A DNA stretch of 27,116 nt from contig DFKQ01000072.1 in assembly GCA_002373875.1 (NCBI GenBank), forward strand, positions 1 to 27,116. The letters are read 5' to 3'. Below the pieces are notes generated by a model that saw only the letters and a program-made list of their open reading frames with translations, was not told where the DNA came from and did no database searches. Shown here one piece after another: positions 1-7,632 of this stretch. The translations under genes and the position numbers were made by a program. Numbering within the stretch: the first letter of the stretch is position 1; every line of letters starts with the position of its first letter. The DNA is from Lachnospiraceae bacterium UBA3641. GTDB taxonomy: Bacteria; Bacillota; Clostridia; Lachnospirales; Lachnospiraceae.

Positions 1-421
1 CCCACTGCCAGCTGTAATCGAAGTAAGCGCTGAAGCCCTTCTCCTTACATCTTGCCTCATATATCTTACGCCATGCGGGATCATCAGTATCCTCCGCCTC
101 GTAGTTGGCCGTGTCCACGTAATTGGCTCCGCATTCAAGGCAGGCATCCATTATCGTAAGATCCTGATAGGGCAGGGCCACATTCAATACGGTATGTGGC
201 TTATATTCCTTCATAAGGGCCGTGAGTGATCCCAAAGAGTCAGCATCCACCTTGGCCGTAGTGATGGAAGCCCCGGTCTTATCCTTAAGCGAAGCAGCCA
301 GCTCATTACATTTCTCCACCGTCCTGCTCGCGATACAGATTTCCGTAAACAAAGGGTTCTCACAGCACTTGTATATGGCAACCCTTCCAACACCGCCACA
401 GCCTATGATCAGTAATCTCAT
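1..421 (-). CDS. Carboxynorspermidine/carboxyspermidine dehydrogenase (saccharopine dehydrogenase family), partial
   Basis: Only the N-terminal 140 residues are present; the gene runs off the left edge. It begins MRLLIIGCGGVGRVA, a Rossmann GxGGVG nucleotide-binding loop, followed by IASRT and later YVDTANYE and YSWQW, which match the carboxynorspermidine/carboxyspermidine dehydrogenase branch of the saccharopine dehydrogenase family better than the lysine enzymes. Family members reductively condense aspartate semialdehyde with putrescine or diaminopropane using NADPH; a decarboxylase (NspC/CASDC) then gives spermidine or norspermidine. The start has a purine-rich site (AGGGAGAAGG) just upstream and lies 18 bases after the spermidine synthase stop, so the genes are probably co-transcribed. 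The neighbours support a polyamine role. Which diamine it uses cannot be told from this fragment. Confidence 0.82.
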   Translation of the reverse strand, partial: MRLLIIGCGGVGRVAIYKCCENPLFTEICIASRTVEKCNELAASLKDKTGASITTAKVDADSLGSLTALMKEYKPHTVLNVALPYQDLTIMDACLECGANYVDTANYEAEDTDDPAWRKIYEARCKEKGFSAYFDYSWQW

Positions 422-439
422 TTCCTTCTCCCTTCTGTG

Positions 440-1312
440 TCATCTCTGTTTTTTAAGCTTACCTTCCTCTTCCTCCAGAAGATCCTCAACATACCTTGGC
501 AGCATGAAGGCTCCGGTGTGAAGATTGGAAGTATAATACCATGTCTTTATCCCTCTTGCGTTCCACCTTGCAGCGTCAAAATCATACAGGGGATGGTACT
601 TCTTGCTGGCGAAGCCGAAGAGCCAGTAGCCTGCCGCGCAGGTGGGAATGTGGGCCTGATATACACGGCTTATGGGAAAGCTCCTGAAGGCCTTACGGTG
701 CATGGTCCTGCATGACTCTTCATCCTCATCATAGAAGGGACTTCCATGCTGGTACACCATGATCCCGTCTTCCTTAAGGGCCCTGTAGCAGGACCCGTAG
801 AATTCCTTGGTAAAGAGGCCTGCCGTATGGCCCAGCGGATCCGTCGAATCGTTTATTATAAGGTCATATTCATCTACCTTGCCCCGAAGGAAACGGAGGC
901 CGTCACGAAAATGCAGGACAACCCTCTTGTCATCAAGTCCGCAGGCATTGTCCGGGAAGAACCGCCTGCACACATCCACAAAGAGCTCATCCGGCTCCAC
1001 AACGTCTATCCTCTCTATCTCATCATAATAGGACAGCTCCCTGGCCACGCCTCCGTCACCGCCGCCGATGACAAGGACGTTCTTCACCTTGGGGTGAACG
1101 GCCATGGGTACATGAACTATCATCTCGTCATATATGAACTCATCCTGTTCGGAAAAGATCACCGTGCCGTCGGAGGTAAGGAACCTTCCGAATTCACTTG
1201 ATTCAAATACATCTATACGCTGAAAATCACTGGACCCGGTAAAGAGCTGGTTGTCAACCCTTATCGAGAACTTGACGTTATCCGTATGCATTTCGGTAAA
1301 CCAGAAATTCAT
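440..1312 (-). CDS. speE: Spermidine synthase (polyamine aminopropyltransferase)
   Basis: The 290-residue protein transfers the aminopropyl group of decarboxylated S-adenosylmethionine to putrescine, giving spermidine and methylthioadenosine. It starts MNFWFTEMHTDNVKFSI, the usual SpeE N-terminus. EMIVHVPMAVHP (about 63-74) and GGGDGG (83-88) form the substrate and cofactor pocket, and NDSTDPLGHT holds the catalytic aspartate loop. The ATG at 1312 is preferred because GGAGGG lies 8 bases upstream; an in-frame ATG at 1336 has no ribosome site and sits almost on the upstream stop. It is second in the polyamine operon, between the decarboxylase and the dehydrogenase. No speD (S-adenosylmethionine decarboxylase), which would supply its co-substrate, is in the window. 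Confidence 0.95.
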   Translation of the reverse strand: MNFWFTEMHTDNVKFSIRVDNQLFTGSSDFQRIDVFESSEFGRFLTSDGTVIFSEQDEFIYDEMIVHVPMAVHPKVKNVLVIGGGDGGVARELSYYDEIERIDVVEPDELFVDVCRRFFPDNACGLDDKRVVLHFRDGLRFLRGKVDEYDLIINDSTDPLGHTAGLFTKEFYGSCYRALKEDGIMVYQHGSPFYDEDEESCRTMHRKAFRSFPISRVYQAHIPTCAAGYWLFGFASKKYHPLYDFDAARWNARGIKTWYYTSNLHTGAFMLPRYVEDLLEEEEGKLKKQR

Positions 1313-1342
1313 ATCAGTCCCTCCAATACCTGTCATTCAGTT

Positions 1343-2794
1343 TTACACTTTAATCACATTCAGGCGTTCAAGAGTGGGATCCTCAGGTCCCTGTATTGAA
1401 CAGCCCTTCTCATCGGAATAAAGGATATAATCAATGATCTCATCCGTTATCTTCTCACCCGGGGACAGGATGGGGATTCCCGGAGGATAACACATGACGA
1501 ATTCCCCGCATATCCTGCCGGAGCATTCCCTTATGGGAACAAGCTCCTTGGCCGCGTAGAAGGCCGCCTGAGGGGTGGCCGCAACTATGGGAGTTATATA
1601 TTCAGCATTATGGAGACCCGAAACCGGCCTCTTATACAGCCTCTTTATATCCTCAAGGGCTCCCACCAGCCGTTCTATATCCTGTATCCTGTCACCTATG
1701 GATATGTAGGCCAGGATGTTTCCTATATCGCCGAATTCGATCTGTATATCGTATTCATCGCGTAAGAGGTCATAAACCTCGATACCCGTAAGGCCTATGT
1801 CCCTTGTATATACCGACAGCTTGGTAACATCATAATCATATACCGATCCACCGTTGACAAGGTCCTTGCCGTAGGCATAGTAGCCGCCAATGGAATTGAT
1901 CTCATCCCTTGCATACTCGGCCATCTGCTTGACCTTCTCGAAGGATTCCCGTCCCCTGAGGGCCAGGTTACGTCTTGATATGTCAAGGCTTGATATAAGG
2001 AGATAGCTTGCGCTTGTTGTCTGCGTCAGGTTGATTATCTGCTCCACATAGCCCCTGTTCACCCTGTCCGACAGAAGGAGCAGGGAACTCTGTGTAAGGC
2101 TTCCGCCGGATTTATGCATACTGACGGCTGCCATATCGGCCCCGGCCTCCATTGCTGATACAGGCAGGCTCTCGTTAAAGTACAGATGGGTCCCGTGGGC
2201 CTCATCGGCAAGGACTGACATACCGGCTTCATGGGCCAGAGAAACTATGGACCTTATATCCGAACATATCCCGTAATAGGTGGGATTGTTCACAAGGATT
2301 GCCTTGGCATCGGGATTCTTCCTGATGGTATCCCTAAGCTTATCCACCTCCATGCCCAGGGCTATTCCCAAATGGTCATCCACTTCGGGATTAACATATA
2401 CGGGTATGGCCCCGCATAAGACAAGGGCGTTTATTACGGACCTGTGTACATTCCGCGGGAGGATGATCTTATCCCCTGCCTTGCAGGTTGACAGAACCAT
2501 GCTCTGCACGGCCGATGTCGTTCCACCAACCATAAAATAAGCGTATGCCGCATTGAAGGCATCCGCTGCCAGCTTCTCAGCCTCATATATGACCGAAACC
2601 GGATGACAGAGGTTGTCAAGCGGCTTCATTGAATTAACATCAAGGCTTACGCACTTCTCGCCTAACAGGTTTACAAGCTCAGGATTCCCCCTGCCCCTCT
2701 TGTGGCCGGGAACATCGAAGGGAACCACCCTGCGTCGTTTAAAACTCAGTAATGCCTCGTATACGGGCGCATCTTTCTGTCTGTCGATATCCAT
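1343..2794 (-). CDS. speA: Orn/Lys/Arg decarboxylase, fold type I, probably arginine decarboxylase
   Basis: The 483-residue PLP enzyme is the short form seen in Firmicutes (Bacillus SpeA type). The N-terminus has the PFDVPGHKRG signature (25-34). DEAHG (197-201) supplies the aspartate for the PLP ring nitrogen and an adjacent histidine, and SMHKSGG (225-231) carries the Schiff-base lysine K228. The C-terminal part includes the conserved CYPPGIP segment. Arginine decarboxylation to agmatine would start the polyamine pathway; lysine or ornithine cannot be excluded by sequence alone, but the following spermidine synthase and carboxynorspermidine-type dehydrogenase favour polyamine synthesis. An AGGATGAG site precedes the ATG. 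Only about 30 bases separate this start from the U-tract of the HU terminator, and no good promoter fits there. Confidence 0.88.
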   Translation of the reverse strand: MDIDRQKDAPVYEALLSFKRRRVVPFDVPGHKRGRGNPELVNLLGEKCVSLDVNSMKPLDNLCHPVSVIYEAEKLAADAFNAAYAYFMVGGTTSAVQSMVLSTCKAGDKIILPRNVHRSVINALVLCGAIPVYVNPEVDDHLGIALGMEVDKLRDTIRKNPDAKAILVNNPTYYGICSDIRSIVSLAHEAGMSVLADEAHGTHLYFNESLPVSAMEAGADMAAVSMHKSGGSLTQSSLLLLSDRVNRGYVEQIINLTQTTSASYLLISSLDISRRNLALRGRESFEKVKQMAEYARDEINSIGGYYAYGKDLVNGGSVYDYDVTKLSVYTRDIGLTGIEVYDLLRDEYDIQIEFGDIGNILAYISIGDRIQDIERLVGALEDIKRLYKRPVSGLHNAEYITPIVAATPQAAFYAAKELVPIRECSGRICGEFVMCYPPGIPILSPGEKITDEIIDYILYSDEKGCSIQGPEDPTLERLNVIKV

Positions 2795-2826
2795 GTCTCA
2801 TCCTGCGTTATTATCTCTTTAAGTTT

Positions 2827-2855
2827 AAAAAAAGCCGGGGGATGCTTCCCCCGGC
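2827..2855 (-). terminator. Intrinsic terminator of the HU gene
   Basis: Read on the minus strand, an 8-bp perfect stem GCCGGGGG/CCCCCGGC with a 6-base loop is followed by seven U residues. It starts 16 bases after the HU stop codon and ends 32 bases before the decarboxylase start. Confidence 0.93.
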
Positions 2856-2871
2856 CTCCGTTCATTGTCGA

Positions 2872-3150
2872 TCATTTCTTATTAACGGTATCCTTAAGTG
2901 CCTTACCGGCCTTAAACTTAGGAGCCTTGCAAGCAGCGATCTTGATCTTCTCGCCGGTCTGAGGATTCTTACCCTCTCTTGCAGCCCTCTTAGCTACTTC
3001 AAATGTACCAAAGCCAACAAGCTGAACCTTATCACCCTTCTTAAGTGCAGCGGCAACTGTATCGGTAAAAGCACCAAGAGCTGCCTCGGCATCCTTCTTA
3101 GATAATCCGGCCTTCTTAGCCATTGCATCAACTAATTCTGATTTGTTCAT
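2872..3150 (-). CDS. hup: HU family DNA-binding protein
   Basis: The 92-residue histone-like protein binds and bends DNA without strong sequence preference and helps compact the nucleoid. It starts MNKSELVDAMAKKAGLSKKDAE, has the hydrophobic dimer core and the family signature around GFGTFEV, and an arm region with RAAREGKNPQTGEKI, where NP is the intercalating proline motif. Its length is normal for HU. AAGGAGAG lies 5 bases upstream of the ATG. A near-perfect sigma-A promoter upstream and a strong terminator downstream mark it as a highly expressed single-gene unit. IHF-type specific binding is unlikely, since this is the only subunit here and the sequence is HU-like. Confidence 0.97.
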   Translation of the reverse strand: MNKSELVDAMAKKAGLSKKDAEAALGAFTDTVAAALKKGDKVQLVGFGTFEVAKRAAREGKNPQTGEKIKIAACKAPKFKAGKALKDTVNKK

Positions 3151-3197
3151 TGTAACTCTCCTTATATTGGTATTTTGCCGTTTCCGACCATAAAGCC

Positions 3198-3226
3198 ATT
3201 ATAGATAATTTCCCTTGATATGTCAA
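3198..3226 (-). promoter_or_regulatory. Consensus sigma-A promoter for the HU gene
   Basis: On the minus strand, TTGACA (3221-3226), a 17-base spacer and TATAAT (3198-3203) match the vegetative consensus exactly. The start of transcription would be near 3191, giving a leader of about 40 bases that ends in AAGGAGAG. Confidence 0.92.
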
Positions 3227-3251
3227 CAATCGGGAAATCCGCTCATCATCT

Positions 3252-4379
3252 TTATTCGATGGTAAGACCGCTCCAGATATCATCGGGAACAAGTGCCACA
3301 TAGGTACGTCCAGTATTTATCCGGATCTCGTCACCGTTCTTGTCGTAATACTGCGTAGGTGTAAGCTCATCCTCCTTGGACCAGGTAATGGGAATGCACT
3401 TACCGTTGGTTATATAATAGCCGTCCCGGTTGTAATCGATCGAATGGAACATCATGTACCCGTTGTTATCAAACTGCACATAACGGCAGTTCTGTATAAG
3501 CAGGTTCTTGAAGGACAGCTGTTCATTGTTATTACCGGCATCCACATGCTTCTGGCCGTACTCGGAATACAGATATGTTCCGCTGGCTTCATCGTAATCC
3601 AGATAGGGCTTGTTGTGCTTGTAAGGCATCTGGATATGGGTTGCGGTCCTGGCATCCGAATACTGGGACAGATCATTGGGTGCAGAGTCTGATGCGAATT
3701 GATAATGAGGTCCCTTGTAGTAATCGTTATAGGTTTTTGAATACTTGGGATGCGACTCGAAGTTCTTATCGATATCACCCTCCAGGATATACTCGGTGAA
3801 CTCCCTTGACTTACCGTTGTTAACCCTCGAGAAGGTTCCGGAGAAGTTCTCGACGTAATCCTTAGCCATGTAATCATCAATATAGAAGGGACCGCCGTCA
3901 TGACATACGATGGCATTCCACTCGGGAATGATCTGAAGGTTGGTAGGTCTTGTACTTCTTATCGATCCTATCTGTTTAACTGAATTGTAGTCCTTGAAAA
4001 GGACCATGAAACGGGTAACACCGTCGTTAGCTGTTGAATTGGTCATCTCATAAACAACATCCGACTGGGACAGACCGTAATGAGGCAGGGCTGTCTTCTC
4101 ATTATCCACCATGGCGGCGATGGGCCTCTGATCCTTAAGCGACTCGTCTATCCATTCGTTGGTAAGCTCGCTCCTGTACATTCCTTCACGGGTCTCTTCC
4201 TCCTGTGCATCGCCGGTCACTTCAACCGTAGGCGCAGGAGAATCATCTGTTTGCAGCTGTATTACCGGCTGATCGGTACTTACCTCCGGAGCCTCCTCTT
4301 CTTCGCCATCCTTGGAACATCCGCCAAGAACAAGTGCCGTTGACAGGGCAAACAGCAGGAATAAATTTTTTTTCTTCAT
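3252..4379 (-). CDS. DUF3048 family lipoprotein
   Basis: The 375-residue protein is a predicted lipoprotein: MKKKNLFLLFALSTALVLGGC gives a basic start, a hydrophobic stretch and a lipobox with the lipidated cysteine at 21. An acidic, low-complexity linker (about 22-65) precedes the folded part, whose RPIAAMVDNE, GSIRSTRP and CHDGGPFY segments fit DUF3048 (YerB-like) proteins. The family is extracytoplasmic and of unknown biochemical role, so no reaction is assigned. GGGAGG precedes the ATG. It probably has its own promoter in the gap upstream. Its lipidation would need an Lgt enzyme; one is encoded at 7633-8400. Confidence 0.88.
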   Translation of the reverse strand: MKKKNLFLLFALSTALVLGGCSKDGEEEEAPEVSTDQPVIQLQTDDSPAPTVEVTGDAQEEETREGMYRSELTNEWIDESLKDQRPIAAMVDNEKTALPHYGLSQSDVVYEMTNSTANDGVTRFMVLFKDYNSVKQIGSIRSTRPTNLQIIPEWNAIVCHDGGPFYIDDYMAKDYVENFSGTFSRVNNGKSREFTEYILEGDIDKNFESHPKYSKTYNDYYKGPHYQFASDSAPNDLSQYSDARTATHIQMPYKHNKPYLDYDEASGTYLYSEYGQKHVDAGNNNEQLSFKNLLIQNCRYVQFDNNGYMMFHSIDYNRDGYYITNGKCIPITWSKEDELTPTQYYDKNGDEIRINTGRTYVALVPDDIWSGLTIE

Positions 4380-4401
4380 ACAAAACCTCCCTTATATAAC
4401 C

Positions 4402-4435
4402 GGAACCGCACAGACCAATCACACACAACGGTTCC
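4402..4435 (-). promoter_or_regulatory. Inverted repeat in the 5' leader of the DUF3048 gene
   Basis: GGAACCG and CGGTTCC, 7-bp perfect arms separated by 20 bases, lie between the likely promoter and the ribosome binding site. There is no U-tract after the second arm, so it is not a terminator; it could be an RNA hairpin or a protein operator. Confidence 0.45.
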
Positions 4436-4472
4436 TTCTGTAATTCATCCCCAAATAAACACTACTCATGAT

Positions 4473-4501
4473 ATATTACCATAAAACAACATATAAGTCA
4501 C
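4473..4501 (-). promoter_or_regulatory. Possible sigma-A promoter for the DUF3048 gene
   Basis: On the minus strand, GTGACT (4496-4501) and TAATAT (4473-4478) with 17-base spacing each match four of six consensus positions. It gives a leader of about 90 bases that includes the inverted repeat at 4402-4435. Confidence 0.45.
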
Positions 4502-4537
4502 TGAAAATTTGTACAACTTTCGTTCAAAATCACGAAG

Positions 4538-5515
4538 TTATTTAATATATCTGTCCAAAAGCTCTCTTGTGTAAATGGCAGCCCCCTTCGCGTTGAGGTG
4601 AGAGGAATCACCGAAACAGGCATTGTCATAGCAGGGGATCGACAGCTCAAAGGTCATACCGGGATTGTCATTTTTAAACTGTTCCATGTAGCTTGTATAC
4701 TCTGCGACATAACCCTCATCAAGGGCTGTATAGGAGGCTTCATTCATTGGCGCCTGCAACACAACGGTCTCTATATCATTATCCTCGCACAGCTTAAGGA
4801 GAAGGGCGAAATACCGTGTTATCAACCTGTGCTCCCCGCCCCTTTCCATTGAGGTATAGGAGGCTTCGTAATTGGGATAATCGCATCCGTCCATCGTCCC
4901 GTAAAGGGCATGTCCCTTCTCACGCACCTGTTCATCGTATATCGCCCTGTTGGCCGCTGTCCTGTTAAAGCCCCGGGAATTGATAAGCGCCGGAAGGTAT
5001 ACGTTGGGAAGTCTTAAATAGGAACTTACTATATAGGACAGGTCTGCCCCGTTTATCGCGTTGCCCTCTTGACTCAAGACTCCCCTTTTGTATACGTCCC
5101 ATACCGCAGGAAGGTCAAGATGGTGGAAATAGACGGTTCTTGTCTTGAAGTTGTCCATATAAGAATAATGAAAGGGGGCAAACATTATAAACACCCGCTT
5201 GGGCGCCCCGTTATTCCCGATATAGTTCCTGAGGGTATAGTACATCTCGATGGATGTGGCTCCACCCATGCCAAGGTTTACATAATCATCCCCAAGGTCA
5301 TTTGTAACGATATCCGCCATTGCCCTTGAATCACCCAGGATAAGGGTTGCCCTGTCCTTATTGACAGGCGATATCCTGCCCTTCTCAACATCCTTGACAT
5401 ACTTCCATGAAGGGTACTCCTCGTCCATATAACCCATGGGATTTAAGGCGGTGTAGCCCACAAGAAGGATAAAGGGAATCAATGCCAGTATGCACTTTAA
5501 GGAAAACTTCGTCAT
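4538..5515 (-). CDS. Membrane-anchored SGNH/DltD-like protein, partner of the MBOAT acyltransferase
   Basis: The 325-residue protein has one N-terminal hydrophobic segment (about 5-25) that anchors it with the rest outside the membrane. LILGDSRA (58-65) holds a candidate nucleophile S63, and GDSSHLNAKGA near the C-terminus gives D303 and H306 in the Asp-x-x-His spacing of SGNH hydrolases and of AlgJ/AlgX/DltD-like proteins. It starts 13 bases after the MBOAT stop with AGGAG 8 bases before the ATG. In comparable pairs the MBOAT protein moves an acyl group across the membrane and the SGNH-like partner transfers it to a polymer. The substrate here, perhaps an exopolysaccharide or teichoic acid, is unknown, and the family assignment rests on the motifs and context. 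Confidence 0.7.
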   Translation of the reverse strand: MTKFSLKCILALIPFILLVGYTALNPMGYMDEEYPSWKYVKDVEKGRISPVNKDRATLILGDSRAMADIVTNDLGDDYVNLGMGGATSIEMYYTLRNYIGNNGAPKRVFIMFAPFHYSYMDNFKTRTVYFHHLDLPAVWDVYKRGVLSQEGNAINGADLSYIVSSYLRLPNVYLPALINSRGFNRTAANRAIYDEQVREKGHALYGTMDGCDYPNYEASYTSMERGGEHRLITRYFALLLKLCEDNDIETVVLQAPMNEASYTALDEGYVAEYTSYMEQFKNDNPGMTFELSIPCYDNACFGDSSHLNAKGAAIYTRELLDRYIK

Positions 5516-5528
5516 ATCCGTTACTCCT

Positions 5529-6929
5529 CTAAAAGGCCTGATATAAAAATTCCCGGGTTGACAGGTTAACCGAGAAAAGGATCATGGTGAAGATCAGATA
5601 GTAGACTCCCCATCTTATGTAAACTGCCGTATGATCCATCAGTTCGTATACCTCACAGCCCCTTCTCTCACACATAAGGTCAACTGCCATTAATATCAGG
5701 ATAGCCAGTAACACAAATGCAAGGTTCATGGTTCCGAGGCCAAGCCCTGATACCGTACCGTCAAAAAGCTGCGCCATCCTGATGCCCGTAAAGGTCCGCT
5801 TAAGCTCGTCAAGCGCTGCGGCGAATGATTCCGCCCTGAAAAATACCCAGGTCAGGCACACAAGCATATAGGTGTAAGCGATGCAGAACCACTTGGGAAG
5901 CTTCATCCTGTCCTTAAGTGGTGTAATGGCATGCCCCAGTATCTGGTAAACCGCAAAGAGCAGGCCCCAGATCAGGAAGTTAAGGGTCGCTCCGTGCCAG
6001 ATACCGCTTATCGCAAATACTATGATCACGTTGATGTAACGGCGCAACGTTCCCCTCCTGCTGCCGCCAAGCGGTATGTAGAGATAATCGCGAAACCAGG
6101 TGGACAGCGATATATGCCATCGGCGCCAGAAATCCGCGACAGATACGGCAAGATAGGGCTGCCTGAAGTTGCGCATTACCTTGTAATCAAGGATCCTTGC
6201 CGCCCCGGTGGCGATATAGGAGTAGCCGGCAAAGTCACAATATATCCGGATGCTGTAGGCGATGAGGGCAATGATCATGGGGATCCCGGTATATTCAGCG
6301 TTCCCGTAAACGGTCGTTGTCAGTATCTCAAGCCTTGATACGATCACAAGCTTGAGAAAATAACCCCACAGCATAAGGAAAAGGCCCTCCTTGACCCTGA
6401 TATTATCCCATTTATGCGGCATGCTTATCTGGGGAAGCATGTTCTTGCTGCGTTCAATGGGGCCTGAAAGGATACATGGGAAGAAGGATACAAAAAGAGC
6501 GTATTTCAATATGTTGTGCTCAGGCTTTACCTCCTTCCTGTAGCAGTCCATACAATAGGACAGGGACTGGAAGGTGTAGAAGGATATTCCCGCAGGCATG
6601 AAGACGCTTATCTCCTGATCCGGAAAGATAAGGCCCACAAGGAAGCCCGAATATTTGAAATATATGAGTATCGAAAGATTCAGGATAAATCCCAGTGCCA
6701 GATAGAAATTCTTAGACCTTACGGTTCCGGCATTGTAGACAAGCCTCCCGGCCGACCAGGTGATGACGGTCGATATCATGAGAAGGATCGTCATTGACCT
6801 GTCCTGACATGCATAGAAGAAATAGCTGCAAAAAAGCAGCCACAGATATTTGAACCTGTCGGGGATCACGAAATACAGGATCACGCACACAGGAAAAAAG
6901 AGCAAAAAAGGCAGGGAATTGAACAGCAT
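5529..6929 (-). CDS. MBOAT family O-acyltransferase (AlgI/DltB-like)
   Basis: The 466-residue polytopic membrane protein begins MLFNSLPFLLFFPVCVILYF, the standard start of AlgI-type proteins. MPAGISFYTFQ, then FWRRWHISLSTWFRDYLYIPLGG and SGIWHGA are the signature blocks; the histidines of WHISLS and WHG are the conserved and putative catalytic residues. About ten membrane segments are visible. The ATG at 6929 is chosen because GAGGAG lies 6-7 bases upstream; an in-frame TTG at 6947 has no such site. It is first in an operon with the SGNH-like gene. Family members carry acyl groups, usually acetyl or D-alanyl, across the membrane for polymer decoration. No dltA/dltC neighbours are present, so acetylation is more likely than D-alanylation. 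Confidence 0.92.
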   Translation of the reverse strand: MLFNSLPFLLFFPVCVILYFVIPDRFKYLWLLFCSYFFYACQDRSMTILLMISTVITWSAGRLVYNAGTVRSKNFYLALGFILNLSILIYFKYSGFLVGLIFPDQEISVFMPAGISFYTFQSLSYCMDCYRKEVKPEHNILKYALFVSFFPCILSGPIERSKNMLPQISMPHKWDNIRVKEGLFLMLWGYFLKLVIVSRLEILTTTVYGNAEYTGIPMIIALIAYSIRIYCDFAGYSYIATGAARILDYKVMRNFRQPYLAVSVADFWRRWHISLSTWFRDYLYIPLGGSRRGTLRRYINVIIVFAISGIWHGATLNFLIWGLLFAVYQILGHAITPLKDRMKLPKWFCIAYTYMLVCLTWVFFRAESFAAALDELKRTFTGIRMAQLFDGTVSGLGLGTMNLAFVLLAILILMAVDLMCERRGCEVYELMDHTAVYIRWGVYYLIFTMILFSVNLSTREFLYQAF

Positions 6930-6948
6930 CCTACTCTCCTCAGACAAC

Positions 6949-6977
6949 TTGTAATTCGGTTTCGATTGTACTATAAT
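6949..6977 (+). promoter_or_regulatory. Likely sigma-A promoter for signal peptidase I
   Basis: TTGTAA (6949-6954), a 17-base spacer and a perfect TATAAT (6972-6977) read toward lepB. The leader would be about 83 bases. Its -10 box lies inside the spacer of the opposing MBOAT promoter. Confidence 0.65.
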
Positions 6978-6993
6978 GGGCCTAGTGTGTCAA
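6965..6993 (-). promoter_or_regulatory. Sigma-A promoter for the MBOAT operon
   Basis: On the minus strand, TTGACA (6988-6993), a 17-base spacer and TACAAT (6965-6970) match eleven of twelve consensus positions. Transcription would start near 6958, giving a leader of about 30 bases. It overlaps the plus-strand promoter at 6949-6977. Confidence 0.85.
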
Positions 6994-7066
6994 TTGAAGC
7001 GTCAGCATGAGGTATCGTCCTGTTTCATGTATACAGCATTAACAGGGTACACAGGGGAGGGAATGA

Positions 7067-7606
7067 ATGAGTCAGAAAATGACTAAAAAGCAGATCAAAT
7101 ACGAGATAATGGAATGGATCCTTATCCTTGAGATTGCGGTAGCCATTGCTGTCGTTGTAAACATGTTCCTTATCGTTAATGCGGTAATACCTTCAGCCTC
7201 CATGGAAACGACCATCATGACCGGCGACCGTATCTTCGGTAATCGGTTGGCATATAAGAGTCACGATCCCGTCCGGGGTGATATCGTGATCTTTAAGTTC
7301 CCCGATGATGAATCCCAGCTCTTTATCAAGCGTATCATAGGCCTTCCCGGCGAAACCCTTCAGGTCATCGACGGTAAGGTATATATAGACGGTTCCGACA
7401 TGCCCCTTGATGAGCCTTATATCAAGGTTGACGCCATAGGAGATTACGGTCCCGTAACAATTCCCGAGGATTCCTACTTCATGATGGGTGACAACCGGAA
7501 TTATTCGGCCGACTCCCGTTTCTGGGTACACCCCTTCGTCGCCAAAAACAAGATCTTAGGCAAGGCGGTCTTCCGCTACTATCGTAAGATCGGACCCATA
7601 AAATGA
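7067..7606 (+). CDS. lepB: Signal peptidase I
   Basis: The 179-residue S26 peptidase removes signal peptides from secreted proteins at the outer face of the membrane. One N-terminal membrane helix (about 16-38) is followed by PSASMETT with the nucleophile S45, then GDIVIFKFP and FIKRIIGLPG with the general-base lysine K88, and finally MGDNRNYSADSR, box E of the family. The short size and single helix are typical of Gram-positive SipS-like enzymes. GGGGAGGG lies 5-6 bases before the ATG. It is a lone plus-strand gene between divergent MBOAT and convergent lgt. Confidence 0.96.
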   Translation: MSQKMTKKQIKYEIMEWILILEIAVAIAVVVNMFLIVNAVIPSASMETTIMTGDRIFGNRLAYKSHDPVRGDIVIFKFPDDESQLFIKRIIGLPGETLQVIDGKVYIDGSDMPLDEPYIKVDAIGDYGPVTIPEDSYFMMGDNRNYSADSRFWVHPFVAKNKILGKAVFRYYRKIGPIK

Positions 7607-7632
7607 GAGAAACACGGTTCTTTTGGCATATG

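Noticed and set aside
746..1201. A 151-codon plus-strand frame opposite spermidine synthase
   Set aside because: It is antisense to conserved SpeE motifs and resembles no protein I know.
4515..4539. Terminator of the MBOAT/SGNH operon
   Set aside because: The bulged hairpin AACTTCGT/ACGAAAGTT has no U-tract directly after it.
7607..7632. Terminator between the convergent lepB and lgt genes
   Set aside because: AGAAAC/GTTCT pairs with a bulge and only four T residues follow; too weak to call.
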